DNA of 64,000 nt from Poecilobothrus nobilitatus (Eukaryota > Arthropoda > Insecta > Diptera > Dolichopodidae): assembly GCA_947095535.1 (NCBI GenBank), contig OX352773.1:166296438-166360437 (forward strand), read 5' to 3'. This document shows, piece after piece, positions 11,245 to 24,434 of this stretch (its first letter is position 1; every line of letters begins with the position of its first letter). A model generated the notes under the pieces. It did no database searches, was not told the DNA's origin, and saw only the letters and a program-made list of their open reading frames with translations. Position numbers and translations under genes: made by a program.

Positions 11245-12625
11245 CAGTACAAATCGGTTATAACGAATATCGAATTCTTATAACAAAAAATCGTTTATAA
11301 TGAAAAAAAATACAGATTGAAGTTTGTCAAACATATTAAATCATATAAGTATATCGAAATATCGGATATAGCGAAATTACTTTTAACGAAAGCCGGTTAT
11401 TATAAAAACAACTTATATTATTGATATCTACATATTCATCTAAACCACCTCGGATTTAACAAAATATAAGAGTGAAATAAGACCGAATGAAATAAAATAA
11501 AATTACATTTATTTCACTTTGAATTGTTAGATAACGCCAAAATCGCGAATTTGGAAATTTAGCTTTGTTTCCTAAAATAAAATTTAACTTTCAAATTAAA
11601 ATTCAAAGTTGAAATTAAAAAAGAAATAAAATCATTTTTTTTAATGTGTATTTAAAATAAATAAATACTAAATAAATAATATGAAAATAAAAATATTTAA
11701 TTGAAAAATTTAATATAAAAGTACCGCATACCCCCTAACATATTCTAATTTAATTAAAATGTCGTTAACAGTTTTATTTGCCTTTTGAAGTTGTATAACG
11801 AAAAGCAAAGTAAAAGAAAAAGCCTAACCTCGGCTAGTCAATTTATTAAAACCTTAATTTTCCAGCCAACTATAAAATTTGTCATAATTTAAATTTTCGG
11901 ATATAAATTTATATAATATGTATCTACAATTTTTCTCTTAATTATTTTGCTTTCATACTTAATTACATATTTCAACGTTAATAATGGTGACTTCCATCTG
12001 CAAAGTCTCGTTAAACAAGTTATTAAAACCATTATTATTTGTAGCCATCTGTTCTAAATTGCCAAATATTCAAATTGTTAAAAATTGTGTCCATTCCAAG
12101 TGTGTATTTCTTATTTCTTCTCTTTTTCAAATATAAGAAATGCACACTTGGAATGGACACAATTTTTTCTTCTCTTTTCTATGTTTTTTCTACGAAAAAT
12201 CTCGAATCAAGAGGAATTTTTGATTTTAGGAAAATTAAAAGTTAAATAATATTAAAGTTAGATGGACTTTCAAATTCTGATTTAGATCCAAAATTCTGAT
12301 TTCCTAAACAGAATAATTATTAAGTCCATTTAACATTTCTACCACATATAAAAATCGATATCAAATTTAAAAATCGCATTGCATCAAACATGATCAAAAA
12401 ATTAGAGTCTTCGCGTTTTTTTACGTCTTCTTTGTATGTTTGCGATTATTTTGAAATCGCTTATTATAAACAAATTTAATTTAAAACTTTAAATTTTTTA
12501 ATTTTTATTTAAAAAAAAATGTTCTTTGAATCTTCTCCTTGAAGTCCTTTTTGAACGACAATCTGTTATTACAAACAAATTTCATAGTTTCTTGATTTTT
12601 TCTTCAATATAACCGATTTTTACTG
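11245..12625. mobile_element. possible pogo-like non-autonomous element
   Basis: Inverted ends resemble each other: CAGTACAAATCGGTTATAAC at the left and, on the reverse complement at the right, CAGTAAAAATCGGTTATATT. Subterminal TTATAA/TTATTA motifs recur at both ends. There is no transposase inside. The flanking dinucleotides do not form a clean TA duplication, so the boundaries are uncertain. The perfect hairpin at 12081-12166 lies within it. Confidence 0.4.
12081..12166. repeat. near-perfect 32-bp inverted repeat (hairpin)
   Basis: The arms 12081-12112 and 12135-12166 are complementary over all 32 positions except one, which becomes a G-U wobble if the plus strand is transcribed. The loop is 22 bases. 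The arms include TCCATTCCAAGTGTG and are much less AT-rich than the surroundings. It lies in an intron of Stac and would be transcribed as a hairpin. It could be a hairpin-RNA or miRNA-like precursor, or a small palindromic rearrangement. Confidence 0.8.
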
Positions 12626-15600
12626 TATTTTCAATATTTCAATATAATGTATATTAAATCGTATAAAAAATAAAATATTAATGTTAATAGAACCAACAAA
12701 ATATTGTACAATTTTTTTTTTTTTTTTGAAAAAGTAACAAATATTCAGCTATATTTTAACTTAAGAATTAGATAATATAATAAAATTCCATACATACATA
12801 CATAATATAAACTACTTACGATATTCATAAATATATTTCTCACGCATAATATCAAACAGTATGATTCATACATTATAAGGATACATATATAATACATATA
12901 TATATAACAAATATTTTCTTATGATAATATACATCTGGTATATAAATATTCGTTGTTGGCTTTTAGCCATCCATGGTAAACAAAATCTTCTACCTATATA
13001 TACCCTGATCCTTTATTTCCTTCAACTTTAAAATTTTTTTTTTTTTTTTTTATCTGATGTATATATTTCCACCTGCCTCAAACAATTTAATATATATATA
13101 TATATATATTTTTTTTTTGTTTTTATTTTATGTATATTATATTGTGTCTTAGAGAACTTAATAATATTATATATCCTTGAAATAAATGCAAAATTGATGG
13201 TATTTATATTGTTGTAGCTGCAGTAGTAGCTGTAACACTTTCATGTTAGTTTAGTTAGTGCTGGATTCTAAAAAAAAAAAAAAACAAATCACACAAAAAC
13301 ATTTGTATAGACCCTTGTTTACATAATATATAGAGATTTAGATATATCTTTTTTGAATATCCTCCTTTATTCCTTAGACCCTTATTTTTTTGTTTTCCTT
13401 TTATGTTTTTTTTTTTTTTTATTTTAGTGTTATTATTATGTTTTTATCTGAGTTTGCATACAGTATAGTCAGTCCCATACAAGGTTAATCCTTTTTTATG
13501 TTTATTATGTTTTCCTTTATTACAAACAAAAACAACAAAAAAAAAAAAGAAGAAAAAAAACATAAAAGAAAAAATTATTTATATTTTTGTTGTTATTTTA
13601 TTTATTTAGTTGGTGTGTTCCGTCATTCAATTTACACAAATTCATACCATTTAATCCTCTATTGGTGACTGATTTTAGCTTTTCTCGTAGAGAGTAATTT
13701 GGTGGGTTTTAGTAGTTTTGAATGTTTATGTATATTTTTATTTTTATTTTTCGTTTTTTTTTTTTTTGTTTTTTTACGTTTATGTTTGTTGATTTTTGTA
13801 TTTATTGTATTTATTTTTATTTTTCCCTTTTTTTTTTTTGTTTTTTTTTTTGTCTTTTTGTATGTCAAGAGACCATTGCTATAAAGTTGTAACATTTATT
13901 ATGCAAAATAGAAAATAAAATAAAAAAAAATAAAAAAAGCAAACAAACAAATACGGAAAAAAAAAATTTTTTTTTTTTTTTAAAAAGTACCTAAATCTTT
14001 AGGTCTTTAAGGTGAGGTAAAAAAAAAAAAAAGGGATAAATAAAAAAAAAATATATAAGAGTTAAAATAAAAGAAAATGAGATATATGAAATCCTTGCCA
14101 TTTTTCAATTCCATCACAAAATTTTGTAAATGCAAAAAAAAAAAATAGAAAAGAAAAGAAATGTTGTAAATTTTGAGTGGTTCTTGAAAATTCTTTTATA
14201 ATATTTTATTAAAATTTTTTTTTTTATTTTTATTCTCTTCTATTACTTTGAAAGTTGAAATAGTTTTATGCTAATTAAATTTATGCACGAGAGAATATTC
14301 AAATTATGATCATTATCGTCTTATACAGAGTTTTCAATTTATTTTTTGTAGACTTAATTTCAAATTTTATTTTAATTTTCAATAATTATGTTAGGTAAAT
14401 AATATAAACTTAAGATCTATGAATAATACTTTAAAATTAAACATATGTAACATTTTAATTTACTCAAAAGTCAGAATTGTTAAATTAGTTGTTTTTTTCT
14501 TTAGTTGGTTTTTTTTGTTGAGAAATTTAGATAAGATAAAAATATCTTACAATTATAAATAATTTTTAAATTTATTTTAATTAATTTTAAAGTCAAAATG
14601 ATCATTATTATTATAATAAATTCTATAAATCATATTCTGGATTTCGCCGCACCTGCGAAGAATAAACAGGTGTTACTGCCCTATCACGTTTTATGCAGTA
14701 GGAGATGTACTTAAGATAAAATAAAAAATATATATTTAGTGTTATAGGTATAAAGAAATACATATTTGAATTTCAAAAATAGTTTTTTAAAATTCAATTA
14801 TTAGTAGCTTTTCTTTGGGAGTTATAAAACAAAGTTGCATTGTTGCATACACGTTACTATCGGTTGCGTACGAAATGTCTGGAAAAATAAAATTCTTTTA
14901 AAAAAGTCCCTAAGAAAAAATCCATTATGACTATATAGACCGTACTTCTAAGGATCCTCCACTCCATCCACTCTACTATATAGCCCCTACTTCTAAGGAT
15001 CCTATAAAATATCCCCTAAGACAAAACAGCTAAAATCGCCTAAGAAAAGAAACATAAAAGTTAGTAATTTTCTTCAAAAATTTTGATATCAAATACAAAA
15101 AATTAAATTCCAATTAGTACACATTAATTTAAAATGTGTTCTTTTACTTTTTTTTTTAGGTATTACGGTGTTCTTTGCTTTAATATTTTTGATATATGTA
15201 TTTATGAACTTCAATATTGTTATAATATCTATAACAGTCTTGTATAAATTTAATTTTTGAAAGACTGAACCAAGATTTCGTAATGAACTGTAATATTACC
15301 CCTAATTCCGAATCTCGAATATATGTAGGTACATATGTACATTTAAATTTATTCTAAGAAAAAGGAATATAATAATTTTGAATATAACTCTAAAATCCCT
15401 TCAAATAAAGAATATCGCATATATGTACTTATATAAAAATAATCTGTAACAAGCATAACCAACTCTAAAGTTTTTTAAATAAATAAATTCAAACATACAG
15501 TGAGGGCTGCTATCCCCCAAACTTCCGCTTAACAAATTACAAAAACTCTGAATTAGAATATATTAGATGAGTGTTTTGATGCAGGATCTTTTATCCATAA

Positions 15601-16426
15601 GGAATTTTACATTGGGTCTTTTGACGTAGGGAATTTTTTTCATACATGTTTAAAATTGAAAAAGGGTCTTTTGTCCAAGGTGATTTTTAAAAAGATCAAA
15701 CGTACCGATCCCCCTTATAATATTATGAAAATATAATTTAAATTCTAAAAATTTTAAATTAAGTTTATAAATACTTCTACGGTTATAGTAAAAATTTTCA
15801 GCTGAATACTTATATCTATAAAGTAGCCAAGTAATTTAATTATTAAAATATAAAATGTCACTTATTTTATTAATTAAATTAGTGGTTACTTTAAATGTGT
15901 TTTCCAAATAAAAGAAAAACAACTGTGGTCGGAATATATTCAATTAAGAAGTATTAAAAATGCTAATGAAGCCAATTTTTACTGGATATAATCTTTTTTG
16001 TGTTTGGTTTTTCTTTTAGTTTACTTTGGTCTAAATTTATTGTGTTATAAATAAATATAGGACTCTTTTCCTTTCAGATGTGAGCCCTTACTGGTTTTTA
16101 CTTTTTTACTTAAAATTCAGTTAAATTCTGCTTTGCACTAAAAGTTCTAATTAGTACCTGTATAAAAAAAAATTTGAACATCTAAAAACTACTTTATACA
16201 TTAATAAAATTAGCCTTTTTATTTCAATGAAATAAGAAATGTCCTTTTCATTTTGTTTAATTATATGTTTACTTCAGCAGACTTTCACGGTAGTTATTTA
16301 AAAAAAAAAAAAAAAAACATTCTAAGAATATTTTAAGTCTTATAATATTGTACTAATTGTATATTTTATAATAATAGCTTATGACGACCTTGGCAATATA
16401 TATTTTTAGTATTAAATTCATTTAAT

Positions 16427-16450
16427 AAACAAACAAACAAACAAACAAAC
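16427..16450. repeat. (AAAC)n microsatellite
   Basis: Six consecutive AAAC units within AT-rich intron sequence; no further significance is seen. Confidence 0.85.
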
Positions 16451-16705
16451 CAAAAAACAAAAAAATCAATGTTTTACTTCAAAATTTTTTTCATAAAATA
16501 AAACACAAAAGAAAGAATAAAAAAAATAAAAACTATTGATTTATTTAATATTAATTAGTCATATATATATAAAATAAAAAGAAAAACTCGTTTACTTTGC
16601 TATTTAAAGATATTAAAACTAAATTTCTAAATTTTTTTTTTTTTTTTATGTAATAACTTCTACATACATACATCCATACATATTATATATATTATATTTT
16701 TCCAG

Positions 16706-16836
16706 GTAACAGTTGTTTGCCATCACGTTTTCGTTTTCCATCACGCGATTCCTCTAAAGTACATCATTATCCTTCTGAGGAAACACCATCCTATCGTCAA
16801 ATCAGATATCGTATTATACGAACATCAAGAGTGTGA
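16706..16836 (+). CDS. Stac: alternative Stac exon, basic Ser/Arg-rich, ending TGA
   Basis: A poly-T tract and TTTTTCCAG acceptor (AG 16704-16705) precede this segment, which is clearly protein-like and less AT-rich than its surroundings. Joined to the phase-1 donor at 1312 it reads SNSCLPSRFRFPSRDSS, then an acidic/aromatic part, then RYRIIRTSRV and TGA at 16834-16836. It would be an alternative 3'-terminal exon giving a STAC isoform without SH3 domains. A weak donor (GTATTA at 16811, phase 1) would instead make it a 105-base cassette exon that preserves the frame. The stop is followed by CTA, the strongest known insect readthrough context, with 22 more open codons to TAA at 16903. No domain is recognised. 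Confidence 0.6.
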
Positions 16837-19800
16837 CTATTATTGACTCTTGTTACAAAAAGAAAACAAAAAAGTTACAATAAAAATAAAACAAAATTAA
16901 AATAATTTTCATATTCAAAAACAGAAATAATTTGGCAATTATTCTACCTAAAAAAAAAAACAAATTGGCATCAAAAATTTCAAAAATAAAAACAAACATT
17001 CCTGCCTTCCTCCCAAAAAAAAAAAAAAAAAAAAACAAAATGTAAGTGGAAGAGTTTTAAAACTTTAATACCAAATAACATAAAATCTGCACAAAAAAAA
17101 ATTCACTTTTTCTAAAAAAAAAAAAAAGGATTTTTCAAATTTTCAAAATTTTTCTTTTTGTGTTTGTTTTTTTTATTGTTTTCAAGAAAAAAAAAAAAAA
17201 ATTTTATATATATATGTAGAATATCACCTAAAATTTTTCATTTCAAAAAAATAATTCAAATTTATATAAATCAAAATTTCATTTAAAATTCAGACAAAAA
17301 AAAAAAGTATTTGAAACATAAAAAAAAAATTGTTGACTCATTTATAAAATGACATTACATTTTCATTTCACAATTAATTTTTTATAAATACATAAAAAAA
17401 AAAAAAAAACAAAATTTTAATTGCCATCCTGTTGTTTGATATCATTTTTATCAGAATTTCCTTTAAAGTCAAAAATTTTCATTTTCTCTAGGGATATGTA
17501 AACACTTTCTATGAAATTTCTCTTTCAATTTCTTTGGAAAATCTATTTTTAAAACGGGAATACTGTAAATTTATCATCGCTTATTATTGATCTTCTAAGT
17601 ATAATTCTAATCCATAAGCAAAATTTTATCTATTAGGTATCCTTTATTGTCTAGCTCATATCCTTTATTGGTCAGTCATGTTTTTAGAAAGAGGGCAATT
17701 CATTAACCATTTCAAAAATAACATTGAGATAAATATTAAAAATATTTTTCCATAAGATTTAAAAATACAGTTTAAGTCGGCTCGAGTAAACATACCCGAA
17801 ACACGGCCTTATTATTTAACTATCCAAAAATTAACTGTAATAACAATTAAGTAGGCAATGAAAAATGTAATAATTGTGGAAATCGGTGAGAATGGGGAAG
17901 TTACGGATATGATAAGGCTGATAAATTTCGGTAAGTGCATTCAGTTAACTATAACTAATAACTATAGAAAATTAAATCTTCGATTTTGCCCCCAATGTTC
18001 AGTTTTTTTATTTAGGTATTTATTTCTTGTGCAGTTAATTCATATTGCCCCCAAAAATACAGATTGTTCGCTGTATCGACTTGATTAAATTTAAAATTTT
18101 TTTTTAATGTTAAAATTGAATTTACTGCATAGATAGGCTGTTTATTCAAGTAGATTCGATCTGATTACAAAAAAACATATTGTATTGTAGGACCGTTTGT
18201 AGATCACTGTAAAAAAAAAAGGAATTGAACAGCATAAATTAAATTTTTCCAATTTAATTTCTCAAAATGTATAATCCAATTGATTTGTCACTAATTTTAA
18301 ATATTTTAATGTTTATTTACTGATTATTTTAACATTTATGATGTTATTCCCCTTTTTGACTTATCATTAACTCTGTTAAGAAATTTATAAGTATTTAATC
18401 ACTGTTTTTATGATTTCACTTGTAGTGGTTTAAAAAAAAAAATTATAGAAGACACCAATTATTGGCACTTTTGTTAAAATAAATATTTGCGTTTTATGTC
18501 ATAAATATTTTTTCATTTTATCTAAAAAAAAAAAAAATTTAAACATTATGAACAATAATAATAAAAGTAATAATAATAATAACAATAATTAAAGAAAATT
18601 TTTAAAATGAAGTCTTTAAGTTTGTTAAATGTGTTAATTATTTCTTATATCTTTTTAAAAAAATATAGAAAGCATTCCCAAAAAAGACGACTGAGATCTG
18701 CTTGTATATAATTTTCAAGATTTCTGGATCCTCGATTCTGCTAAACTAATTCTATAGGAAGCTTTTCTGTGATTGTCGATTCAAAAATAAAATTTTTTAT
18801 AAATTAAAAAAACATCATTTTGGTTTCTAATTAAATACACAGGTGGAATGCGCAACTGAATTGCGTCATCGTTTTTGCATTGAAATCAAATACACTGATT
18901 GTATTTGAAAAATTTTCGTTAATCTCCGCGGTGCATTTATGTCGACGTAAATATGTTTGCAATGAACGTAATTCTATTGCAAATCATTTGCCCTCAATTT
19001 AGTCAACGGAAAATTTATATTTTTGAAAAAGTATTTTTATGTTATCAATCTTCAGTCACAACATCATATACATCAACTCCAACGTTTCCTTTTACTTATA
19101 TACCACCAATTGTTTTCTATTTTGAAGATTGTAAAAATGTTTTTTTCTGTCATCAAACTTAAAGGTAATCAAAGCTGCTAATAATCCACCATGAATTCTA
19201 TCTGCATTCAATCAAAATCATTTTATAAATTAAAATGAAATATAAACTTACAATTATGAATAATTTTTCTTCTTAAAATTAATAATATTTTTTTATATTA
19301 TCATTCTTAATAATATAATGCAAAACGATTAAAAATAAAGATTTTAGAAAATGGAAATATTCCTAGAACATTTTTTCATTACTAAACAAATGTGGTTTAA
19401 AAATCACCACCGTTTTTTCTCTTAATAAACATGTCATCTATTACGTGGGACAAACGATAACACAAAAGTGTTGTTTTAATTTAATTATGCATTTACACCG
19501 ACACATTTAACTGGAAACGAAAGCTTTAATCACCATAATTATATACTTTTTTTCTTAGTTCAAAAATATTGAAAAGAGATTCAATAGACAATTAAAATTT
19601 TTAAATACAAAATGAACGCCTAATAATATGTAATTGCATAGAAGTGGAATGAAACCTTTTTCCAAGTATTTTTTATATAATGAATCGTAATGAAGGAATC
19701 TACTAGAAATAAGTAATCGAAGCTAATGGTATAAAAATTGCATAATTTGTTAACATAATATTGAAATTTACTATGAAAGAAGAAACGATTTTAGAAATTT

Positions 19801-21190
19801 AACAAATTATTTGATCTAAGAAAAAAATTAAAGATGTCAGTAATTCAAGAAATAAAATTGGTAAAACAGTTTGATTCGGTTCAGTTTGATTCAGTTTAAT
19901 TTAAAGTTAAAAAATATCATTTTGTTGTGTGATTTACTATGAACTGAATTACCACCAAACAGAGCTTTTAAATAGTATTTTAAGATTTTAGATTTTATAC
20001 TTGAACATAAAAGTAGAATAAAAATATAAATTTAAATATATTGAAATTTATTAGTAAGCTTTGAATAGAGGCACAAATTTTTGATGACATATAAGAATGT
20101 AAGCGAACCATATCTTCTTACTTCAATAAAACTTATAAAAAGGATCAATACACAATAAAACAATATGTACATATAGTAATAATATATATGTACATATGAT
20201 TAAAAAATGTCATCAATATACAAAAACAAAAACTGTTAAAAGCTCTCAGATTTTAATTTATCTGATTTCATGCATTAATTTTCTTAAGGTTCCTACAATT
20301 TTCCTCCATTTATTCAAAAATTTTACATTGTTCTAAACATAAAAGTTTTGATTACATTACCAGTTTAATAGAAGCTTTAAATAAAAGTAATTGTTAATAA
20401 AAATCATTATAAAAAAAATAAACAAGGATTAAAAAGAAAAAATAAAAAATATCTTAAATAAATTTTTTGTTTTTGATTTTTGATAATCTTCAGCTTTTTA
20501 AATTGTAGTTTCTTAGGTTTAGTTCTAAAATAATTTTATTTTATTAATTTTTTTTTTTTTTTTGATTTAATTTTAATACTTAACTTAATGTACAAAGTAA
20601 GTATAATGAAATTTTGACACTTAATCCTTATATAAAATTTATAATTGTATCTATAGGATACAATGCCAAAAAAAAAAAAAAAAAAACAAAAGGTTTTAGA
20701 AAATAAAATATAATTATTGTATATATATTCTAAATCAAAATAATAAAATTTTACTTTCAAAATATTTTCAAACAGAAATAAAAAGGAGCAATGATGTTGA
20801 TTTGATATTTTGGTGGTAATGAGTGCCGCTGTTTCACTTTTGCGTTTTGCGTTTTGCGTTTTTTTTTTTTGATTATTTTTTTGTTTTTCAGTTTTTAGCT
20901 CCAAGAAAAGTTTTTTTTTTTTACTCAATATAAATTTAAATTGACTTCAATACAAAAAAAAAAAAAAAAGAAATAAAAAGAATCAATTTTTAATTTTTTT
21001 TTTTCCTATTTTCGTTTTTATTTTTTTTTTTTTTTAATCACTAAATTTGTTTTTCGCTTATGTTTTTTTTTTTTAAATTTAACGTCAAAATGAAAATTGT
21101 TATTTTTTGCAATAGAAAACAAAACATATTTTTCCATATGTATCATTTTGTTATATATATATATATATATATGTGTGTATATATATTCAG

Positions 21191-21408
21191 ATAATCGAAG
21201 AATTCGACCATTTGGCCAGCCATTAAGTTTCACCAATGATGATGATGATGAAGATGAAGATGATATTTATGAACCAGATGATAATAAAACTAATGAGGAA
21301 AAAAGTCGAAAATCAATTGAAATTGATGATAAAAGATTTAGAGCGCCAGAAGTACCCGCTGATATGATACCGCTAGTAAAAAAGAGCAATTTAAAAAAAC
21401 CAAAATAA
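21191..21408 (+). CDS. Stac: alternative terminal Stac exon, acidic
   Basis: An acceptor (ATTCAG, AG 21189-21190) after a TA/TG microsatellite opens a frame that, joined to the phase-1 donor at 1312, reads NNRRIRPFGQPLSF, then an Asp/Glu run (DDDDEDEDD), then a charged stretch and RAPEVPADMIPLVKKSN before TAA at 21406-21408. There is no good internal donor in phase 1, so this looks like an alternative 3'-terminal exon, about 72 codons long. It could equally follow one of the cassette exons upstream, all of which leave phase 1. An AATAAA lies about 330 bases downstream. No domain is recognised; assignment to Stac is by phase, strand and position. Confidence 0.55.
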
Positions 21409-22413
21409 TAATAATGACAAATATTATATTAAAATAATATTTAAACTGACAAAAAAAAAAAAAAAAGAAAAATTAATTTAATATAATATAATTGTTAAAT
21501 TGCTTAAAAAGAAAAGGTTATATAAATTTAAGATAATATAAAAAGAATTTATTTTTTTTTTTTAGGATTAAAGTGTTAAATAGTTTTTTAATTCCACTAC
21601 AGATGAAAAATTAAGTTTGTTTTTTTTTTTTTATTTCTTTTATTTAAATATTATTTAATTATGAGTATAAAAAACGTAATAAATTTCTATGTATTTAATC
21701 TTAATTGTTAAAAAAAAAAAATTAAAAAAAAAATGGAAATAAATCTAATAGATAACAACATTTCAACGTTTTTAATTTTTCGAATGTTAGTTGAATAATA
21801 ACAAAAATAAAAATCTATGAAATTTTTTTATGATAAAATATTATAAAAAATTGTCTATTATTTAAAAAAAAAAATTAAGAACTTCAGTCTAATTTAAATA
21901 TATTAAATAGTTTTTCTTCTGTCAATAGACTTTAAATTATCATATTTCGAATTTTTTAGAATTCTAATAAATTAAATTCTATATTCATACCGTTCAATTA
22001 CGTTATATTAGTATGAATAATTGTCTAATGGTATTGTAGCTGCTATTCATAATTTGTTATTGGAGGAAAGGTTCCATCTAAAATTAACTTCTAGAAATAA
22101 AAATTTAAAATGATAAATCATTTATTTATTCAATTATGTTGAAAATAGTTGTTTCTAACTAAAATAATATACTCGTATAATATATATAATATACTAGTCT
22201 TTATATAAATATGTTTTTTTCTTTGCTTTTCAAATGCATTGAAACAATTATTATGTATGTAGTTACACCTACAAATTGTGTCGCCTAAAAGTATGCATTT
22301 TTTCATTTATTCAAGAAAACAGAATTTTTGTTGGTTTTTTTAACTGAGTTAGTCACTACGAAGACATTTACTGTTTCATCAAACTTTAATTATTTTTATT
22401 TTTATTTTTTTTA

Positions 22414-22593
22414 GTGCATTTCTCTGCCACATAAATGTGAACAGGAAATTACACAGCCTTTCCTTTACAGGCGTGGCTGTAAATGTCGTAAGGGGGATTA
22501 ACTCTTACGACGTGTTTGAGATTCAAACCAACACTCCCTCGGTGTTTACACCGTATTTTATACGCTCTTACCCACTAGGCCACCGAGGCCCCA
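22414..22593 (-). mobile_element. tRNA-derived SINE, copy 1
   Basis: On the minus strand the head reads GGCCTCGGTGGCCTAGTGGG (A-box region) followed by a B-box-like GGTTTGAATCTC, then an inverted-repeat section (TCTTACGAC / GTCGTAAG) and a body ending in a segment whose plus-strand form is CTGCCACATAAATGT. It closely matches the copies at 23214-23395 and 45275-45450. Non-autonomous. Confidence 0.8.
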
Positions 22594-23213
22594 AATTCTT
22601 TTTATTAATCATCAATTATCAATCTTGAAATAATTGACACCTCTTAAAAAAATTTAAAACGACTTCATTATATTTCATATTTTTAAAAAGAAATTTATAA
22701 TTTTTTTTTTCTGCCATCTTAAAAGAAGTTTCTTCAAGTTAGAATTATAATAATATGGAATTATTACAATTCTTAATTATATTTTTATTATTATACTGAT
22801 TTGGAAAATTTTTTTTCAAGTATAGTAAGCTCCAAATATCTGAAGTCTTGGTTTTTAAGCATTAACTGAGCTCATTTTTAATGCTTTTACAAAATATGTC
22901 TTATCAACTTGTAATAAAATTATGGCTTTTTGAACTGAAAGTGACGAAATATTTTCTATATCACTATATACGTATATTATTAATAGGTTAAAGTTAAGCA
23001 AACTGAAGTTTCTATACTAGTTCCAGTTGTACTAAGTTTTTGAGCTTAAAACGGGAAACTTTTACTGTATGTGATTCAAGTTTTTTGTGTATTTAACTAC
23101 ATTTCAAGATTTTATAGTAATTTAATTTAACTAAATTAATTTTTATTGTAAAAATTTGTATGAAAATACATTTAAATTATCCAAATTTTAAATAACTGAT
23201 ATTTTTTTTTTTT

Positions 23214-23395
23214 AATGCATTTCTCTGCCACATAAATGTAGACAGGAAATTGCACAGCCTTTCCTGTTCAGGCGTGGTTGTAAATGTCGTAAGGGGGAAT
23301 AACTCTTACGGCATGTGTGGGATTCGACGTCACACTCCCTCTGTGTTTACAGCATATTTTATAAGCTCTTACCCAGTAGGCCACCGGGGCCCCCT
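23214..23395 (-). mobile_element. tRNA-derived SINE, copy 2
   Basis: Same family and orientation as the copy about 800 bases to the left; it shares the CTCTGCCACATAAATG body, the AATGTCGTAAGGGGGA segment and the tRNA-like GGCCACCGGGGCCCC end. Poly-T runs flank both sides. Confidence 0.8.
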
Positions 23396-24229
23396 TTTTT
23401 TTTTATTAACATAAATTGAAAACCATAATTTATATTAATAATTTCAAGGATTTTCAATATTTCACGTCGTGTGTTGATTTCTTTTTTTTTTTTTCAATTT
23501 ATTTAATTAAGGAAAATGTATGAAGAACTATATTAAAAATTATGTAGCGTAGGGTATTCTACACTTTTAATAATTCAACTAATAAACAATATCTAGACTT
23601 TAGAATTTTGTTTTAATATAAACTATTAAATTAAGTTATTTTTTGACATATTTATTTTTTTTTAAATTTTAGAAAATAAACAGTTAAAAAAAAGTTTTTA
23701 ATTAACTAATTTTAAATGAACACTATCAAATTAGTTAAATTAAAAATAACTTTGATATCATTAAAAATAACTTTAAAGCCTTTAAAGTATCTAAAATTCG
23801 TGTAATATATAAAAAAAATCACAATTTATCTTAAAAATATATAATAAGTTAACATAACATAACGAAAACTATAATGATCGATGATTTCTATCTGAACTCC
23901 TAAATTTTATTTAATTAAAATAGGTATTAAAAGAAAAATGTTCAGACTTTATTACTATACAAACCTTCTCTAATTAAGTACATGAAATTGCAATAATAAA
24001 TTAAAGGTCCTTAATTAGAGAACAAGTACAATATTTACACAATTCTTTGTATCCTATTATTTATTTTTGAACTTAAACCCCATTATTGAAAAATATGAAT
24101 TTGAAGGTTTTACTCGGGTTTTTTTCTGCAATATTTTTCTGCTAGATCTTTTCGTTACTACTTAAATAGGTACCATTAACCATATTAAAAAGGATTAAAC
24201 ATTTATTATAATATTATTATTGTAATGTA

Positions 24230-24434
24230 CAGGGTGATTTATTTAATGGAATTTTGCATATACCATAATCGTGTAGAAAATAATGTGGATACAAAACTAT
24301 TTTATATTAGTGCACGATTATGGAAGCAAAAACATTATAGCTCCAAAAATGTTTGTGCGTTCATACAAAAGTTTTGTTTACACATTATATCCTATAGTGG
24401 TATATATGAAATCTGTCATTAATGAATCACCCTG
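24230..24434. mobile_element. 205-bp MITE with TA target duplication
   Basis: The element starts CAGGGTGATTTATT and ends, on the reverse complement, CAGGGTGATTCATTAATGAC, flanked on each side by TA. Imperfect complementarity continues inward for about 65 bases. The ends are typical of Tc1/mariner-superfamily non-autonomous elements. A 65-codon open frame across it has no coding character. Confidence 0.75.

Noticed and set aside
13659..13895. Lys/Thr-rich minus-strand open frame and its Phe-rich plus-strand partner
   Set aside because: Both derive from poly-A/T runs; neither has a domain, splice logic or normal composition.
14930..15005. Direct repeat containing TACTTCTAAGGATCCT
   Set aside because: Two short copies about 55 bases apart in otherwise plain intron sequence; too little to call an element.
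18840..19162. Possible gene around the open frame at 18953-19162
   Set aside because: The frame is short, hydrophobic/aromatic, has no clear start, splice sites or domain, and lies in intron sequence.
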